A DNA stretch of 64,000 nucleotides from Streptomyces sp. SN-593 (GCF_016756395.1 NZ_AP018365.1:8559501-8623500), one strand, 5' to 3'. Counted from the first letter of the stretch, positions 25,828 through 33,203 are shown. Program-made: numbers and translations. Notes: generated from the letters alone by a model not told the origin.

Positions 25828-26767
25828 GCCCAGGACCACCGCGGCACTCGACCACCCGGCCCGGCCGGGCCAGCGGTTCGTGCGCAACTCCCCGCTGACC
25901 GGGCTGCTGCGCACCGCCCGCCCCCGGCAGTGGGTGAAGAACGTCCTCGTGCTCGCGGCACCCACCGCCGCCGGGCGGACCTTCAGCACGGGCGTGCTGC
26001 TGCACCTCGTCGAGACGTTCGCGCTGTTCTGCGTGGCCTCCTCGGCCGTCTACCTCGTCAACGACGCGCAGGACGTCGAGGCCGACCGCGCCCACCCGAC
26101 CAAGCGCCACCGCCCGGTGGCCGCCGGCCGGGTGCCGGTGCCGCTCGCCTACGGGGCCGGGGGCGCCCTGGCGGCCGCCGCCCCCCTCGCCACCGCCCTG
26201 CTCTGCAACGCCCCGACGGCACTGGTGCTGGCCGCCTACGTGGTCATGCAACTGCTGTACTGCTTCCGGCTGAAGCACGTACAGGTGGTGGACCTCGTGG
26301 TGGTCACCACCGGGTTCCTGATGCGCGCGGCGATCGGCGGACCGGCGACCGGCGTCCCGCTGTCCCGCTGGTTCCTGATCACCACGGGCTTCGGCGCACT
26401 GCTGATGGTCTCCGCCAAGCGCTACTCGGAGCTGACCGCCCTGCGCGGCGACGCGGCCCGCAGCCGCGCCCTGCTCGCCTCCTACACCGCCGGCTACCTG
26501 CGCTTCGTGTGGCAACTCGCGGCTGCCGTCGCGGTGTTGAGCTACTGCCTGTGGGCCCTGGAGGCACCGCCCGCGCTGCCCCGGGACACCCTGCTGTGGC
26601 GGCAGCTGTCCATCATCCCCTTCGTGCTCGGGGTGCTGCGCTACGCGATGTTCGCCGACCGCGGCGAGGCCGGCGCGCCCGAGGACGTCGTCCTGCGCGA
26701 CCGCCCGCTACTGGTGACCGCGGCGGTGTGGGCGGCGCTGTACGGCCTGACGCTCGCCAGGATCTGA
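25820..26767 (+). CDS. ubiA: UbiA-family decaprenyl-phosphate phosphoribosyltransferase
   Basis: Integral membrane prenyl-phosphate transferase, 315 residues, about nine helices. The N-terminal TARPRQWVKN segment and the metal-binding stretch YLVNDAQDVEADRAHPTKRHRP match the DPPR synthase branch (Rv3806c type) rather than quinone or heme prenyltransferases. Reaction by family: PRPP plus polyprenyl phosphate gives polyprenyl-phospho-5-phosphoribose, the first committed step toward decaprenyl-phospho-arabinose. The ATG at 25820 overlaps the end of the PAP2 gene; the frame is open further upstream but lacks conserved sequence there. DprE1 and DprE2, which act later in the route, are encoded 3.3-5.5 kb downstream on the other strand. 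Confidence 0.9.
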   Translation: MAEPRTTAALDHPARPGQRFVRNSPLTGLLRTARPRQWVKNVLVLAAPTAAGRTFSTGVLLHLVETFALFCVASSAVYLVNDAQDVEADRAHPTKRHRPVAAGRVPVPLAYGAGGALAAAAPLATALLCNAPTALVLAAYVVMQLLYCFRLKHVQVVDLVVVTTGFLMRAAIGGPATGVPLSRWFLITTGFGALLMVSAKRYSELTALRGDAARSRALLASYTAGYLRFVWQLAAAVAVLSYCLWALEAPPALPRDTLLWRQLSIIPFVLGVLRYAMFADRGEAGAPEDVVLRDRPLLVTAAVWAALYGLTLARI

Positions 26768-26850
26768 CCGGCCGGGCACGGCGGAGGGATCGCCAGTGGA
26801 CGCCGGAGGAAGGCCCCCCGGGGCCCCTGGGAAGCCCCGCCGGACAGGTC

Positions 26851-27534
26851 CTAGACGAGGCCGCGGCGGCGGGCGTAGCTCCTCGCCGCGGCGCGGTCAC
26901 GGGAACCGGTCTTGAGGAAGATCCGGTTGATGTGCGACTTCACGGTGTGCTTGCTCAGGAAGAGCCGGTCGGCGATCTCCGGATTGGTCAGCCCCTGCGC
27001 GATCAGCGTCAGGATCTCCGCCTCGCGCCGCGTCAGGCTGTCGGTCAGCACCGGTTCCCCGGCGGCGGGCACCGGGGCCGGCTGCGCCGGGACGCCGCCC
27101 GACGCGACGTCGAGGAGCGCCGCCTGCACGCGCGGATCGAACACGGCGAGCCCGTCGGCGGCCGCCGTCAGGGCGTGGGCGATGTCGGTGCGGTCCGCGT
27201 CCTTCGTGAGGTAGCTGCGCGCGCCGGCCCGCAGCGCTTCGAGCAGCGAGGCGTCGTCGAGGTAGCTGGTGAGCACGACGACCGCCACCTCGGGATGGTC
27301 CGCCGTGAGGATCCGGGTCGCCTCGATGCCGCCGAGCCCGGGCATGTGCAGGTCGAGCAGGATCGCGTCCGGCCGGTGCTCGGCGACCTTCGCCACGGCC
27401 TCCCGGCCGTCGGCGGCGGACGCCACCACGTCGATCTCGGGGAGCGCGCCGAGGAGGGCCACCAGCCCCTCGCGCACGCTCGCCTGGTCGTCGGCGACCA
27501 CGATGCGCACAGGTCCGCCGGGCACGGGCTTCAT
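26851..27534 (-). CDS. NarL/FixJ-family (LuxR HTH) response regulator, orphan
   Basis: 227 residues. Receiver domain with acidic pocket Asp15-Asp16, phosphoacceptor Asp61 in LLDLHMPG and Lys in YLTKDAD; an Ala/Pro-rich linker (~145-160); C-terminal LuxR-type helix-turn-helix beginning LTRREAEILTLIAQGLTNPEIADRL (given here in two parts: LTRREAEIL and LTNPEIADRL). A purine-rich GGAGAG precedes the ATG. No sensor kinase gene is adjacent or elsewhere in the window, so its partner is unknown. It is convergent with the UbiA gene. It could regulate the cluster, or be an unrelated resident. Confidence 0.93.
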   Translation of the reverse strand: MKPVPGGPVRIVVADDQASVREGLVALLGALPEIDVVASAADGREAVAKVAEHRPDAILLDLHMPGLGGIEATRILTADHPEVAVVVLTSYLDDASLLEALRAGARSYLTKDADRTDIAHALTAAADGLAVFDPRVQAALLDVASGGVPAQPAPVPAAGEPVLTDSLTRREAEILTLIAQGLTNPEIADRLFLSKHTVKSHINRIFLKTGSRDRAAARSYARRRGLV

Positions 27535-27680
27535 CGCTCGCTCTCTCCGGGCTCGGGTAGGGGGAGTTGGCAGCTCGGCGGACCGATCCGCGTGCTGCCC
27601 CGAACGCCCAAGCCGAGGCTACCGCGTAGCGGCCCCGGTGTTCACGGATCGCGGTCGGACCGTACGACCTGTGTCACTGG

Positions 27681-27703
27681 CGGGCCCACGTGACGCGGGC
27701 CCG
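27681..27703 (-). terminator. Possible terminator of the membrane-protein gene
   Basis: CGGGCCC (27681-27687) pairs with GGGCCCG (27697-27703) around a 9-base loop, just downstream of the stop of the minus-strand gene at 27721. There is no T-tract. Confidence 0.35.
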
Positions 27704-27720
27704 AACCCGCCCCCCCGCTC

Positions 27721-28605
27721 CTACCGGTCGCGGAACCGGCCCCGGTCGCGCCGGCCGCGCCCCCGGTCACCGCCGAGCAGGCCGCCGCCGCCGAGGAGCC
27801 CCCCGCCGTCCAGCAGGCCGCCGCCGCGGCCGCCGCGCCCGCGGTCGCCGTCGCGGCCCCGGTCGTACCGCTCCCGGTCGTAACGGTCCCGGTCCGGTTC
27901 GTAGCGGTCACGGTCGTACCGGTCCCGCTCGTAGCGGTCGCGGTCGTACGACGCGGCGCGCTCGCGGTCGTACCGCTCGCGGTCGTCGCGCTCCCGGTCC
28001 GCGCGCTCGCGGTCGTAGCGCTCCTGCTCGTAGCGGTCGCGTGCGTACCGGTCCCGGTCGTAACCCCCGCCGGGGGCACCGCCGTTCGCCGCGCCGCCGA
28101 GCAGGTCGGACAGCAGGCCGCCGCCGCCACCGCCCTCCGGGGCGAAGGGGATGCCCATCGCCATGGCGCGCGGCACGATGACCGCGGCCTGGCCGAGACG
28201 GTTCACGCCCAGGCTGAAGAGCAGCGTCGAGGTGGACGCGGCGATGTGCGCGTCCATCGAACCCGCCACCGCCATCACGACCAGCCGCCAGCCGATCAGC
28301 GCCGCCCACAACCACAGCCAGCGCATCGGGAGTTGGGCCCACAGATAGCCGCCCCGGGACTCCAGCCGGGTGCAGGCACCGAAGGCGCAGCCGATCAGCG
28401 CCGAGCCCGCGGTGCCGATGATCAGGCAGGTGATGTCGACGGCCTGGAGATGGGCGTGCGCCAGGTGCAGGTCGGTGAAGCCCACCACGGTGAGTACCAG
28501 GGGCAGCACCACCGCGCGCTTCGCGCGCAGCAACTCCCCCTGTACCTGCCGGAAGATGACGTAGGCGACGATGCCGACGACGAGCAGGACCTCGGTCGCG
28601 GACAC
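27721..28605 (-). CDS. CcdC/DUF1453-like membrane protein with Arg/Asp/Tyr-repeat tail
   Basis: 294 residues, GTG start with GGGAGG about 9 bases upstream. Residues 1-~150 hold four to five hydrophobic helices resembling the DUF1453/CcdC-like membrane family (recognised from general pattern, not searched). From ~155 on, the protein is low complexity: a glycine run, then about 90 residues in which DRERY, DRDRY and ERDRY units repeat, then another run of GGGLLGGGGLLGG type and a basic end. The tail is predicted to be disordered and highly charged. Function unknown. It is read away from the StrR-like gene that follows it. Confidence 0.82.
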   Translation of the reverse strand: MSATEVLLVVGIVAYVIFRQVQGELLRAKRAVVLPLVLTVVGFTDLHLAHAHLQAVDITCLIIGTAGSALIGCAFGACTRLESRGGYLWAQLPMRWLWLWAALIGWRLVVMAVAGSMDAHIAASTSTLLFSLGVNRLGQAAVIVPRAMAMGIPFAPEGGGGGGLLSDLLGGAANGGAPGGGYDRDRYARDRYEQERYDRERADRERDDRERYDRERAASYDRDRYERDRYDRDRYEPDRDRYDRERYDRGRDGDRGRGGRGGGLLDGGGLLGGGGLLGGDRGRGRRDRGRFRDR

Positions 28606-28739
28606 GGATCAATTCCTCCCATCGGAGCCCGCTCCGAAGCCGGACGGGCGACGGGCGACTCGTGCCACCGGCGCGGAAGAGCGCCGACGCGGCGCACGCC
28701 GACCCGTCGGCAGCCGACGAGCCGGGCGGCTGCGTGCGG

Positions 28740-28774
28740 GCCGGATGACGGCGTATCCGCCGGATGACGGCGTA
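28740..28774. repeat. Direct repeat, 16 bases twice, period 19
   Basis: GCCGGATGACGGCGTA occurs at 28740-28755 and again at 28759-28774. It lies in the spacer between the membrane-protein gene and the StrR-like gene and could be a tandem duplication or a paired protein-binding site. Confidence 0.7.
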
Positions 28775-28860
28775 CGTGCCGACAAGCAGAGTCTACGGTC
28801 GGTGCCGGTGCTGAAGTCCGCCGTTCGAGGGTCGAGTTGCGGTATGAGATCTTGAACGCA

Positions 28861-28876
28861 CCGGTACTAGTACCGG
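28861..28876. promoter_or_regulatory. Perfect 16-bp palindrome CCGGTACTAGTACCGG
   Basis: Self-complementary over all 16 bases, with an AT-richer centre, in an intergenic region just ahead of a regulator gene. Length and symmetry fit a dimeric repressor operator. No family can be assigned. Confidence 0.45.
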
Positions 28877-28879
28877 AGC

Positions 28880-29050
28880 ATGAGTATCCGGGCTCGCCCG
28901 GCGTACATAAACTTCACGCCGGTACGAGATCTGCTCCCGCCGCACGACGGGAGCCCACAGCGCCGGGCCGCGCACAACGCCGCCTGGACGCTGGTGTACG
29001 CGCAATCTACGATCGGGGGATCGCGGACATGTCAAACACCCATGGCCTGA
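28880..29050 (+). pseudogene. Out-of-frame N-terminal remnant of StrR-like gene
   Basis: This frame encodes 56 residues beginning MSIRARPAYINFTPV and continuing RDLLPPHDGSPQRR, which resembles the start of the ParB-like domain in StrR-family proteins (compare VPIVQVLPGDSPR in the intact paralog at 34102). It stops at 29048-29050. The rest of the domain continues in a different frame from about 28965, implying a one-base shift near 28950-28990. Confidence 0.4.
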
Positions 29051-29943
29051 TGGCGGCGGGGCTTCTCGAAAGGGAAGCGGAACTCTTCGACGGAACCAGC
29101 GAGGAAGCGTTCCTGTACGCCGTGCGGGACCACGTCGGCCATGGCTATCCGCTCTCCCAGACGGGCCGGCGGGCCGCGGCCAAGCGCATCATCGCCTCCC
29201 ACCCGCACCTGTCCGACCGCGCGATCGCCCAGATCGCCGGGCTCGGCGCGAAGACCGTGGCCGCGCTGCGCGGCCGCTCCGACGACCAGGCGCCCGCCGT
29301 GGAGGCCCGGGTCGGCCGGGACGGCCGGGTGCGGCCGGTCAACGGCGCGGCCGGCCGGCTGCGCGCGGCCGAGCTGCTGGCCGAGCACCCGCACGCCTCG
29401 CTGCGCGAACTGGCCCGGATGGCGGGCGTCTCGCCGGCGACGGTCAGCGACGTGCGCAAGCGGCTGAACGCCGGACTCGGCCCCGTGCCCGGTCGGCAGG
29501 CGGCCGGCCGGGACCGGGACCGCGTCGGCCCCGCGGACCGGCGGTCCGCGCGGCGCGGCGCCGAACCCGCGAGCCGCACCGGCGGTCCGGGCCGGGCACC
29601 GGCGTCCGCCCCGGCCGAGTGGGCGCGCCCGGCCGGCGCCGCCCGTCCGACGCGGCAGCCGCACCCCTCCCGGCCGGGCGCGCCCGCCGACCCGATGGCC
29701 GTGAACGCGGCGGCGATGCTGCTGACGAAACTGGCCCGGGACCCGTCGCTGCGCCAGCACGACACGGGGCGACGGCTGCTGGTGCTGCTCCAGTCCTGCA
29801 CCACGGGGGCCCGCGACCTCAACGACCTCGTCGAGGTGGTGCCGCCGCACTGCACGAACCACATGAAGCAGCTCGCCCACCAGGTCGCCCAGATGTGGCT
29901 GGACTTCGCCCGGGAGCTGAACCAGCCCGGCGCCGTGGGCTGA
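29029..29943 (+). CDS. StrR/ParB-like transcriptional regulator, N-terminally damaged
   Basis: 304 residues from the ATG at 29029 (GGGGGA 8 bases upstream). It is clearly paralogous to the intact regulator at 34102: LFDGTSEEAFLYAVRDHVGHGYPL aligns with that protein's FFDGSREDAFLKAVEANVEHGLPL (read in halves), followed by two helix-turn-helix segments (SDRAIAQIAGLGAKTVAALR; LRELARMAGVSPATVSDVRKR), a Pro/Arg-rich linker (~165-220) and a conserved C-terminal helical domain. What is missing is the front of the ParB-like domain: homology extends a little upstream in this frame (YDRGIADMSNTHGLMAA) and then jumps to another frame. A TTG-started form from 28837 exists but looks unlike the family. It may be a pseudogene, a sequencing error, or a shortened DNA-binding protein. 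Confidence 0.7.
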   Translation: MSNTHGLMAAGLLEREAELFDGTSEEAFLYAVRDHVGHGYPLSQTGRRAAAKRIIASHPHLSDRAIAQIAGLGAKTVAALRGRSDDQAPAVEARVGRDGRVRPVNGAAGRLRAAELLAEHPHASLRELARMAGVSPATVSDVRKRLNAGLGPVPGRQAAGRDRDRVGPADRRSARRGAEPASRTGGPGRAPASAPAEWARPAGAARPTRQPHPSRPGAPADPMAVNAAAMLLTKLARDPSLRQHDTGRRLLVLLQSCTTGARDLNDLVEVVPPHCTNHMKQLAHQVAQMWLDFARELNQPGAVG

Positions 29944-29972
29944 GCACCGCCCGCCGTCCCCGCCCGCCGCAC

Positions 29973-30003
29973 GGCCGGCCCGCCCTCGCGGGCGCGGCCG
30001 GCC
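29973..30003. terminator. Hairpin between convergent regulator and dprE2 genes
   Basis: GGCCGGC (29973-29979) pairs with GCCGGCC (29997-30003), and inside it CGCCC (29981-29985) pairs with GGGCG (29990-29994) around a TCGC loop. It lies between two convergent genes, so it may serve both. Confidence 0.4.
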
Positions 30004-30105
30004 GGCCCCGAGCCGTCGCCCCGCGTCCGCGTCCCGCGGCGCGGGGGCGGGCCGTATCGCGCCGCACCCGGGGTGCGGGGTCCGGCCCGCCCGGATCGGC
30101 CCCTG

Positions 30106-30861
30106 TCAGAGGGGGATACGGCGGAACAGCGGGCGCGGCAGGTGGCGCATCCCCGACATGACCAGGCGCAGCGCGCCCGGTACCCACACCGTCTCGCTGC
30201 GCCGCCGCAGGCCCGCCACGACCGCCTCGGCCACCGCTTCGGCGGTCGTGGCGAGCGGAGCCTCCTTCATGCCCGCGGTCATCCGGGTCCGGACGAAGCC
30301 CGGGCGGACGACCATCACGTGCACCCCGTAGCCGTGCAGCGCGTCGCCGAGTCCCTGGGCGAAGGCGTCCAGCCCGGCCTTCGACGAGCCGTAGATGAAG
30401 TTGGAGCGCCGGGCCCGCTCGCCCGCCACCGACGACAGCACCACCAGGGAGCCGTGGCCCTGCGCGCGCAGCGCGTTCCCGCAGACCAGCCCCGCCGACA
30501 CCGCGCCGGTGAAGTTGACCTGCGCCACGCGGGAGGCGGCGGCCGGGTCGGCCTCGTCGCGCTCCTGGTCGCCGAGGACGCCGAAGGCCATCAGCACGCA
30601 GTCCACGTCGCCCTCGGCGAACACCTTGCCGAGCGCCTCCTCGTGCGTCTCCGGCCGGGCGGCGTCGAAGGGGACGACGGTCACCTCCGCGCCCAGCCCG
30701 GTCAGTTCGGCCGCCGCCTCCCGCAGCCGGTCGGACGCACGGCCGGCGAGGTGGACGCGGCGGGTGCGGCGCGCGACCAGCCAGCGGGCGACGGCCCGGC
30801 CGATGTCGGACGATCCGCCGAGGACGAGCAGGGACTGGGGGGCGCCGAACGCGTCCTTCAT
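30106..30861 (-). CDS. dprE2: DprE2-type decaprenylphosphoryl-2-keto-ribose reductase (SDR)
   Basis: Short-chain dehydrogenase of 251 residues. It begins MKDAFGAPQSLLVLGGSSDIGRA, the DprE2-style opening with nucleotide motif GGSSDIG, and has the catalytic YGSSK with upstream Ser in LSSVAGERARR. By family it uses NADH to reduce decaprenylphosphoryl-2-keto-D-erythro-pentofuranose to decaprenylphosphoryl-D-arabinofuranose. The ATG at 30861 is preferred: GGAG lies 8 bases upstream, while the GTG at 30870 would overlap that site. It follows dprE1 by 76 bases on the same strand, the order and pairing known from mycobacteria. A short leader frame ends on its start codon (ATGA). Confidence 0.92.
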   Translation of the reverse strand: MKDAFGAPQSLLVLGGSSDIGRAVARWLVARRTRRVHLAGRASDRLREAAAELTGLGAEVTVVPFDAARPETHEEALGKVFAEGDVDCVLMAFGVLGDQERDEADPAAASRVAQVNFTGAVSAGLVCGNALRAQGHGSLVVLSSVAGERARRSNFIYGSSKAGLDAFAQGLGDALHGYGVHVMVVRPGFVRTRMTAGMKEAPLATTAEAVAEAVVAGLRRRSETVWVPGALRLVMSGMRHLPRPLFRRIPL

Positions 30862-30893
30862 GACGGGCACTCCTGCATGACGGGGTACTGCAT
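30858..30893 (-). CDS. Possible 11-codon leader peptide overlapping the dprE2 start
   Basis: ATG at 30893 has AGGAG (30903-30907) 9 bases upstream and encodes MQYPVMQECPS. Its TGA overlaps the dprE2 ATG as ATGA, an arrangement that would couple the two. It lies within a tandem duplication, so it may also be accidental. Confidence 0.25.
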   Translation of the reverse strand: MQYPVMQECPS

Positions 30894-30903
30894 GACGGGG
30901 TAC
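30874..30903. repeat. Tandem repeat, 15 bases twice, in the dprE1-dprE2 spacer
   Basis: TGCATGACGGGGTAC is present twice in direct succession. A degenerate third copy overlaps the dprE2 start, and just upstream the last bases of dprE1 (TCAGAGGTCC) are also duplicated (30918 and 30938). This looks like replication slippage in the spacer. Confidence 0.75.
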
Positions 30904-30937
30904 TCCTGATCAGGGGTCAGAGGTCCGGCGGCGGGGT

Positions 30938-32281
30938 TCAGAGGTCCAGCCGGCGGGCCAGGTCGGACACCAGGACGCCGTCCGGGTCGACCTCGGAGCG
31001 CAGCCGCCGGAAGTCGGCCAGCCGCGGGTACATCGCACCGAGCAGTTCCGGCCGCAGCCGGGAGTCCTTGGCGAGGTAGACCCGGCCGCCGGCGTCCGCG
31101 ACCGTCTCGTCCAGGGCGTCGAGGAAGCGGTCGAGGCCGGGCAGGCCGGCGGGGATGTCGAGCGCGAGGGTCCAGCCCTCCCGCGGGAAGGACAGCCAGC
31201 CGGAGCCGCCGGGCCCGAACCGCTTGAGCACCGCCAGGAACGCCGGGTACTTGCGCTCGCTGATCCGCCGTACGATCGCGCGCAGCACGTCCGCACGCTC
31301 CGGACCGACCACGAACTGGTACTGCACGAACCCGGGCCGACCGTAGATCCGGTTCCACTCCGGCAACCCGTCCAGCGGGTGGAAGAAGGCCGGGATCGAC
31401 TGGAGTTCGCCGCGGCGCTCGCGCGGGGCCCGGCGGAACCACAATTCGTTGAACACTCCCACGGTGGACGGTCGCAGCAGACCGCCGGGAATGCCGCGCG
31501 GAGCCGCCGGCAGCGAGGGGGTGCGGAACGCGAGCGGGTCGCGCCGGTCCTTCGGCCGCAGGTCGGACAGGCGCGCGTGGTCGCCCCGGGTGATGACGGA
31601 GCGGCCGAGCGCAGCGCCCCTGGCCAGCAGGTCGATCCACGCCACCGAGTAGCGGTAGCGGTGGTCGGTGGCCGCCAGGCGCGCCATCAGGTCGTCCAGG
31701 TTCGCCGCGCGTTCGGTGTCCACCCGCATCCTGGTGGTCTCCACCGGAAGCAGCCGCAGGGTCGCGCCGAGCACCACCCCGGTCAGCCCCATGCCGCCCG
31801 CGGTGGCCTCGAAGAGCGCGTCACCGGGCGAGACCGTGCGGACGCCGCCGTCCGGCAGCAGCAGCTCCATCGACTCGACGTGCCGGGTGAACGCCCCGCT
31901 GACGTGGTGGTTCTTGCCGTGGATGTCGGCGCCGACCGCTCCGCCGACCGTCACGAACCGGGTCCCGGGGGTGACCGGCACGAACCAGCCCAGCGGCAGC
32001 AGCACGTGCATCAGTCGGTGCAGGCTCACCCCGGCGTCGCAGACCACCAGACCGCGCTGCGCGTCGATCGAACGGATCCGGTCGAGGCCGGTCATGTCGA
32101 GGACGGCGCCGCCGGCGTTCTGCGCGGCGTCCCCGTAAGCGCGCCCCAGGCCCCGCGCCACCGCGCCGCGCGGTCCGGCCTGCGCCAGCGCGCGCACCGC
32201 CTCCTCGCGGGTACGCGGCCGCAGCACGCGGGCCGTGGTCGGCGCGGTGCGCCCCCAACCGGCAAGTGAACGGACAGGCAT
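30938..32281 (-). CDS. dprE1: DprE1-type decaprenylphosphoryl-ribose 2'-oxidase (FAD)
   Basis: Flavoenzyme of the vanillyl-alcohol-oxidase fold, 447 residues. Diagnostic stretches: LAGWGRTAPT at the start, RGLGRAYGDAAQN, the FAD-binding TVGGAVGADIHGKNHH, GGMGLTGVVL, and AKDSRLRPELLGAMYPR near the end. By family it oxidises decaprenylphosphoryl-D-ribose at C2 for DprE2 to reduce, giving the arabinose donor. The Cys that covalently binds benzothiazinones in Mycobacterium tuberculosis (Cys387) aligns with Ala373 (codon 31163-31165; GWTLALD versus GWNVCVD). The ATG at 32281 has no clear Shine-Dalgarno but gives the family start. It is the first gene of a two-gene unit with dprE2. In a PKS cluster a cell-wall role is less likely than glycosylation of the product, but neither is excluded. 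Confidence 0.94.
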   Translation of the reverse strand: MPVRSLAGWGRTAPTTARVLRPRTREEAVRALAQAGPRGAVARGLGRAYGDAAQNAGGAVLDMTGLDRIRSIDAQRGLVVCDAGVSLHRLMHVLLPLGWFVPVTPGTRFVTVGGAVGADIHGKNHHVSGAFTRHVESMELLLPDGGVRTVSPGDALFEATAGGMGLTGVVLGATLRLLPVETTRMRVDTERAANLDDLMARLAATDHRYRYSVAWIDLLARGAALGRSVITRGDHARLSDLRPKDRRDPLAFRTPSLPAAPRGIPGGLLRPSTVGVFNELWFRRAPRERRGELQSIPAFFHPLDGLPEWNRIYGRPGFVQYQFVVGPERADVLRAIVRRISERKYPAFLAVLKRFGPGGSGWLSFPREGWTLALDIPAGLPGLDRFLDALDETVADAGGRVYLAKDSRLRPELLGAMYPRLADFRRLRSEVDPDGVLVSDLARRLDL

Positions 32282-32381
32282 GGCTGCGACCGTACCAGCG
32301 CGCCGGGGGAGTACCGAGCGGTGAAGGCGGCGGCCGCACTTGGCCGTTTCCGGAGATCCGATTTCCGCTGCCGGGCGGCGT

Positions 32382-32410
32382 GTTCAACTGCATCGGTGGG
32401 CCGGCGGACG
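32382..32410. promoter_or_regulatory. Partial StrR-type operator upstream of dprE1
   Basis: Left arm GTTCAACTG (32382-32390) is a perfect half site. The other arm at the right spacing (32402-32410) matches only 5 of 9. It is centred about 115 bases upstream of the dprE1 start and 150 bases before the cold-shock gene. Confidence 0.3.
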
Positions 32411-32548
32411 CGTCGCTAAAATCCTCACCAATGTGTCAGGCGAGGTGTCTGACCACTGGTGATCTCCGTGTGGTGTCGATGGCCGTCGGAATTCAAAGGG
32501 ATTCGTCGGCGACATGACGCGTGGAATCTCAGTCATGGGGGTAAGAGG

Positions 32549-33028
32549 ATGGCTGTTGGTCGGGTGGTCCGGTTCGACGGGATGCGCGGGTACGGCTTTA
32601 TCGCGCCGGATCGTGGTGGGGATGATGTGTTCCTGCACGTGAATGACCTGCTCTTTCCGGAGTCTTCCGTGCGGTCGGGTCTGGCGGTGGAATTCGAGGT
32701 CGAGGACGGCGGGCGCGGACTGAAGGCTTCCGAGGTGCGGATCGCGCCGGGAGCGGCGCAGGCGGCGGAAGGCGCGCCCGCGCGGGCGGGGATACCGGGG
32801 CCGCGCACACCGGTGGCGCCCGAGGTCCCGGTGGGCGATGCGGGCAGCACGGCACCCGCCGGGGACGTCCAGGAGAAGACGTGCGACCTGCTCAGCGCGG
32901 CGGAGTACGGCGGCGAGGTGACCGAACTGCTGCTGGCCTCGGCGCCGGAGCTGACCGGACGGCAGATCGTCGCCGTAAGGGAGAGCCTGGTGGCCTTCGG
33001 CAGGCAGCAGGGCTGGGTGGAGGACTGA
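32549..33028 (+). CDS. Cold-shock-domain protein with C-terminal extension
   Basis: 159 residues. Residues 1-~70 form a cold-shock (OB-fold) domain with RNP1-like RGYGFI and RNP2-like VFLHV, expected to bind single-stranded nucleic acid. A Pro/Ala-rich linker (~72-105) leads to a ~50-residue helical end (EKTCDLLSAAEYGGEVTELL and onward) not found in ordinary 67-residue Csp proteins. The ATG at 32549 is chosen because GGGGGTAAGAGG precedes it and the cold-shock fold starts at once; the frame is open upstream without conserved sequence. It is followed by two strong hairpins. A regulatory or RNA-chaperone role in the cluster is possible but unproven. Confidence 0.88.
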   Translation: MAVGRVVRFDGMRGYGFIAPDRGGDDVFLHVNDLLFPESSVRSGLAVEFEVEDGGRGLKASEVRIAPGAAQAAEGAPARAGIPGPRTPVAPEVPVGDAGSTAPAGDVQEKTCDLLSAAEYGGEVTELLLASAPELTGRQIVAVRESLVAFGRQQGWVED

Positions 33029-33127
33029 CCCGCCCGCCGGCGCCGCCGGCACCACCGATCCCTCCGGTACGAACAGCGGGCTGAAAGACCGTACGAACGG
33101 GTGCCGCGCGCACCCGTGTTCGGACCA

Positions 33128-33159
33128 GGGCCGGGTGCGCCCGTCGCACCCGGCCCTTT
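33128..33159 (+). terminator. Intrinsic terminator after the cold-shock gene
   Basis: A perfect 12-bp stem (33128-33139 with 33145-33156) with a 5-base loop is followed by TTT. A weaker 8-bp stem (33097-33104 with 33110-33117) precedes it. It starts 100 bases after the stop codon. Confidence 0.75.
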
Positions 33160-33203
33160 CTGTTGGCCGGCGGGCGGGACGACGGCCCGCCGGTGGGGAA
33201 TCA

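Larger units (their letters stand above)
28606..29028. other. Divergent spacer upstream of the first StrR-like gene
   Basis: 423 bases. Contents: a 16-base direct repeat (28740-28774), a perfect 16-bp palindrome (28861-28876), and from 28880 a short frame that resembles the missing N-terminus of the StrR-like gene. I see no clear promoter hexamers. Confidence 0.5.

Noticed and set aside
28837..29028. TTG-started extension of the first StrR-like gene
   Set aside because: Only the last ~20 residues look like the family; the palindrome and apparent spacer lie inside it, and there is no ribosome site.
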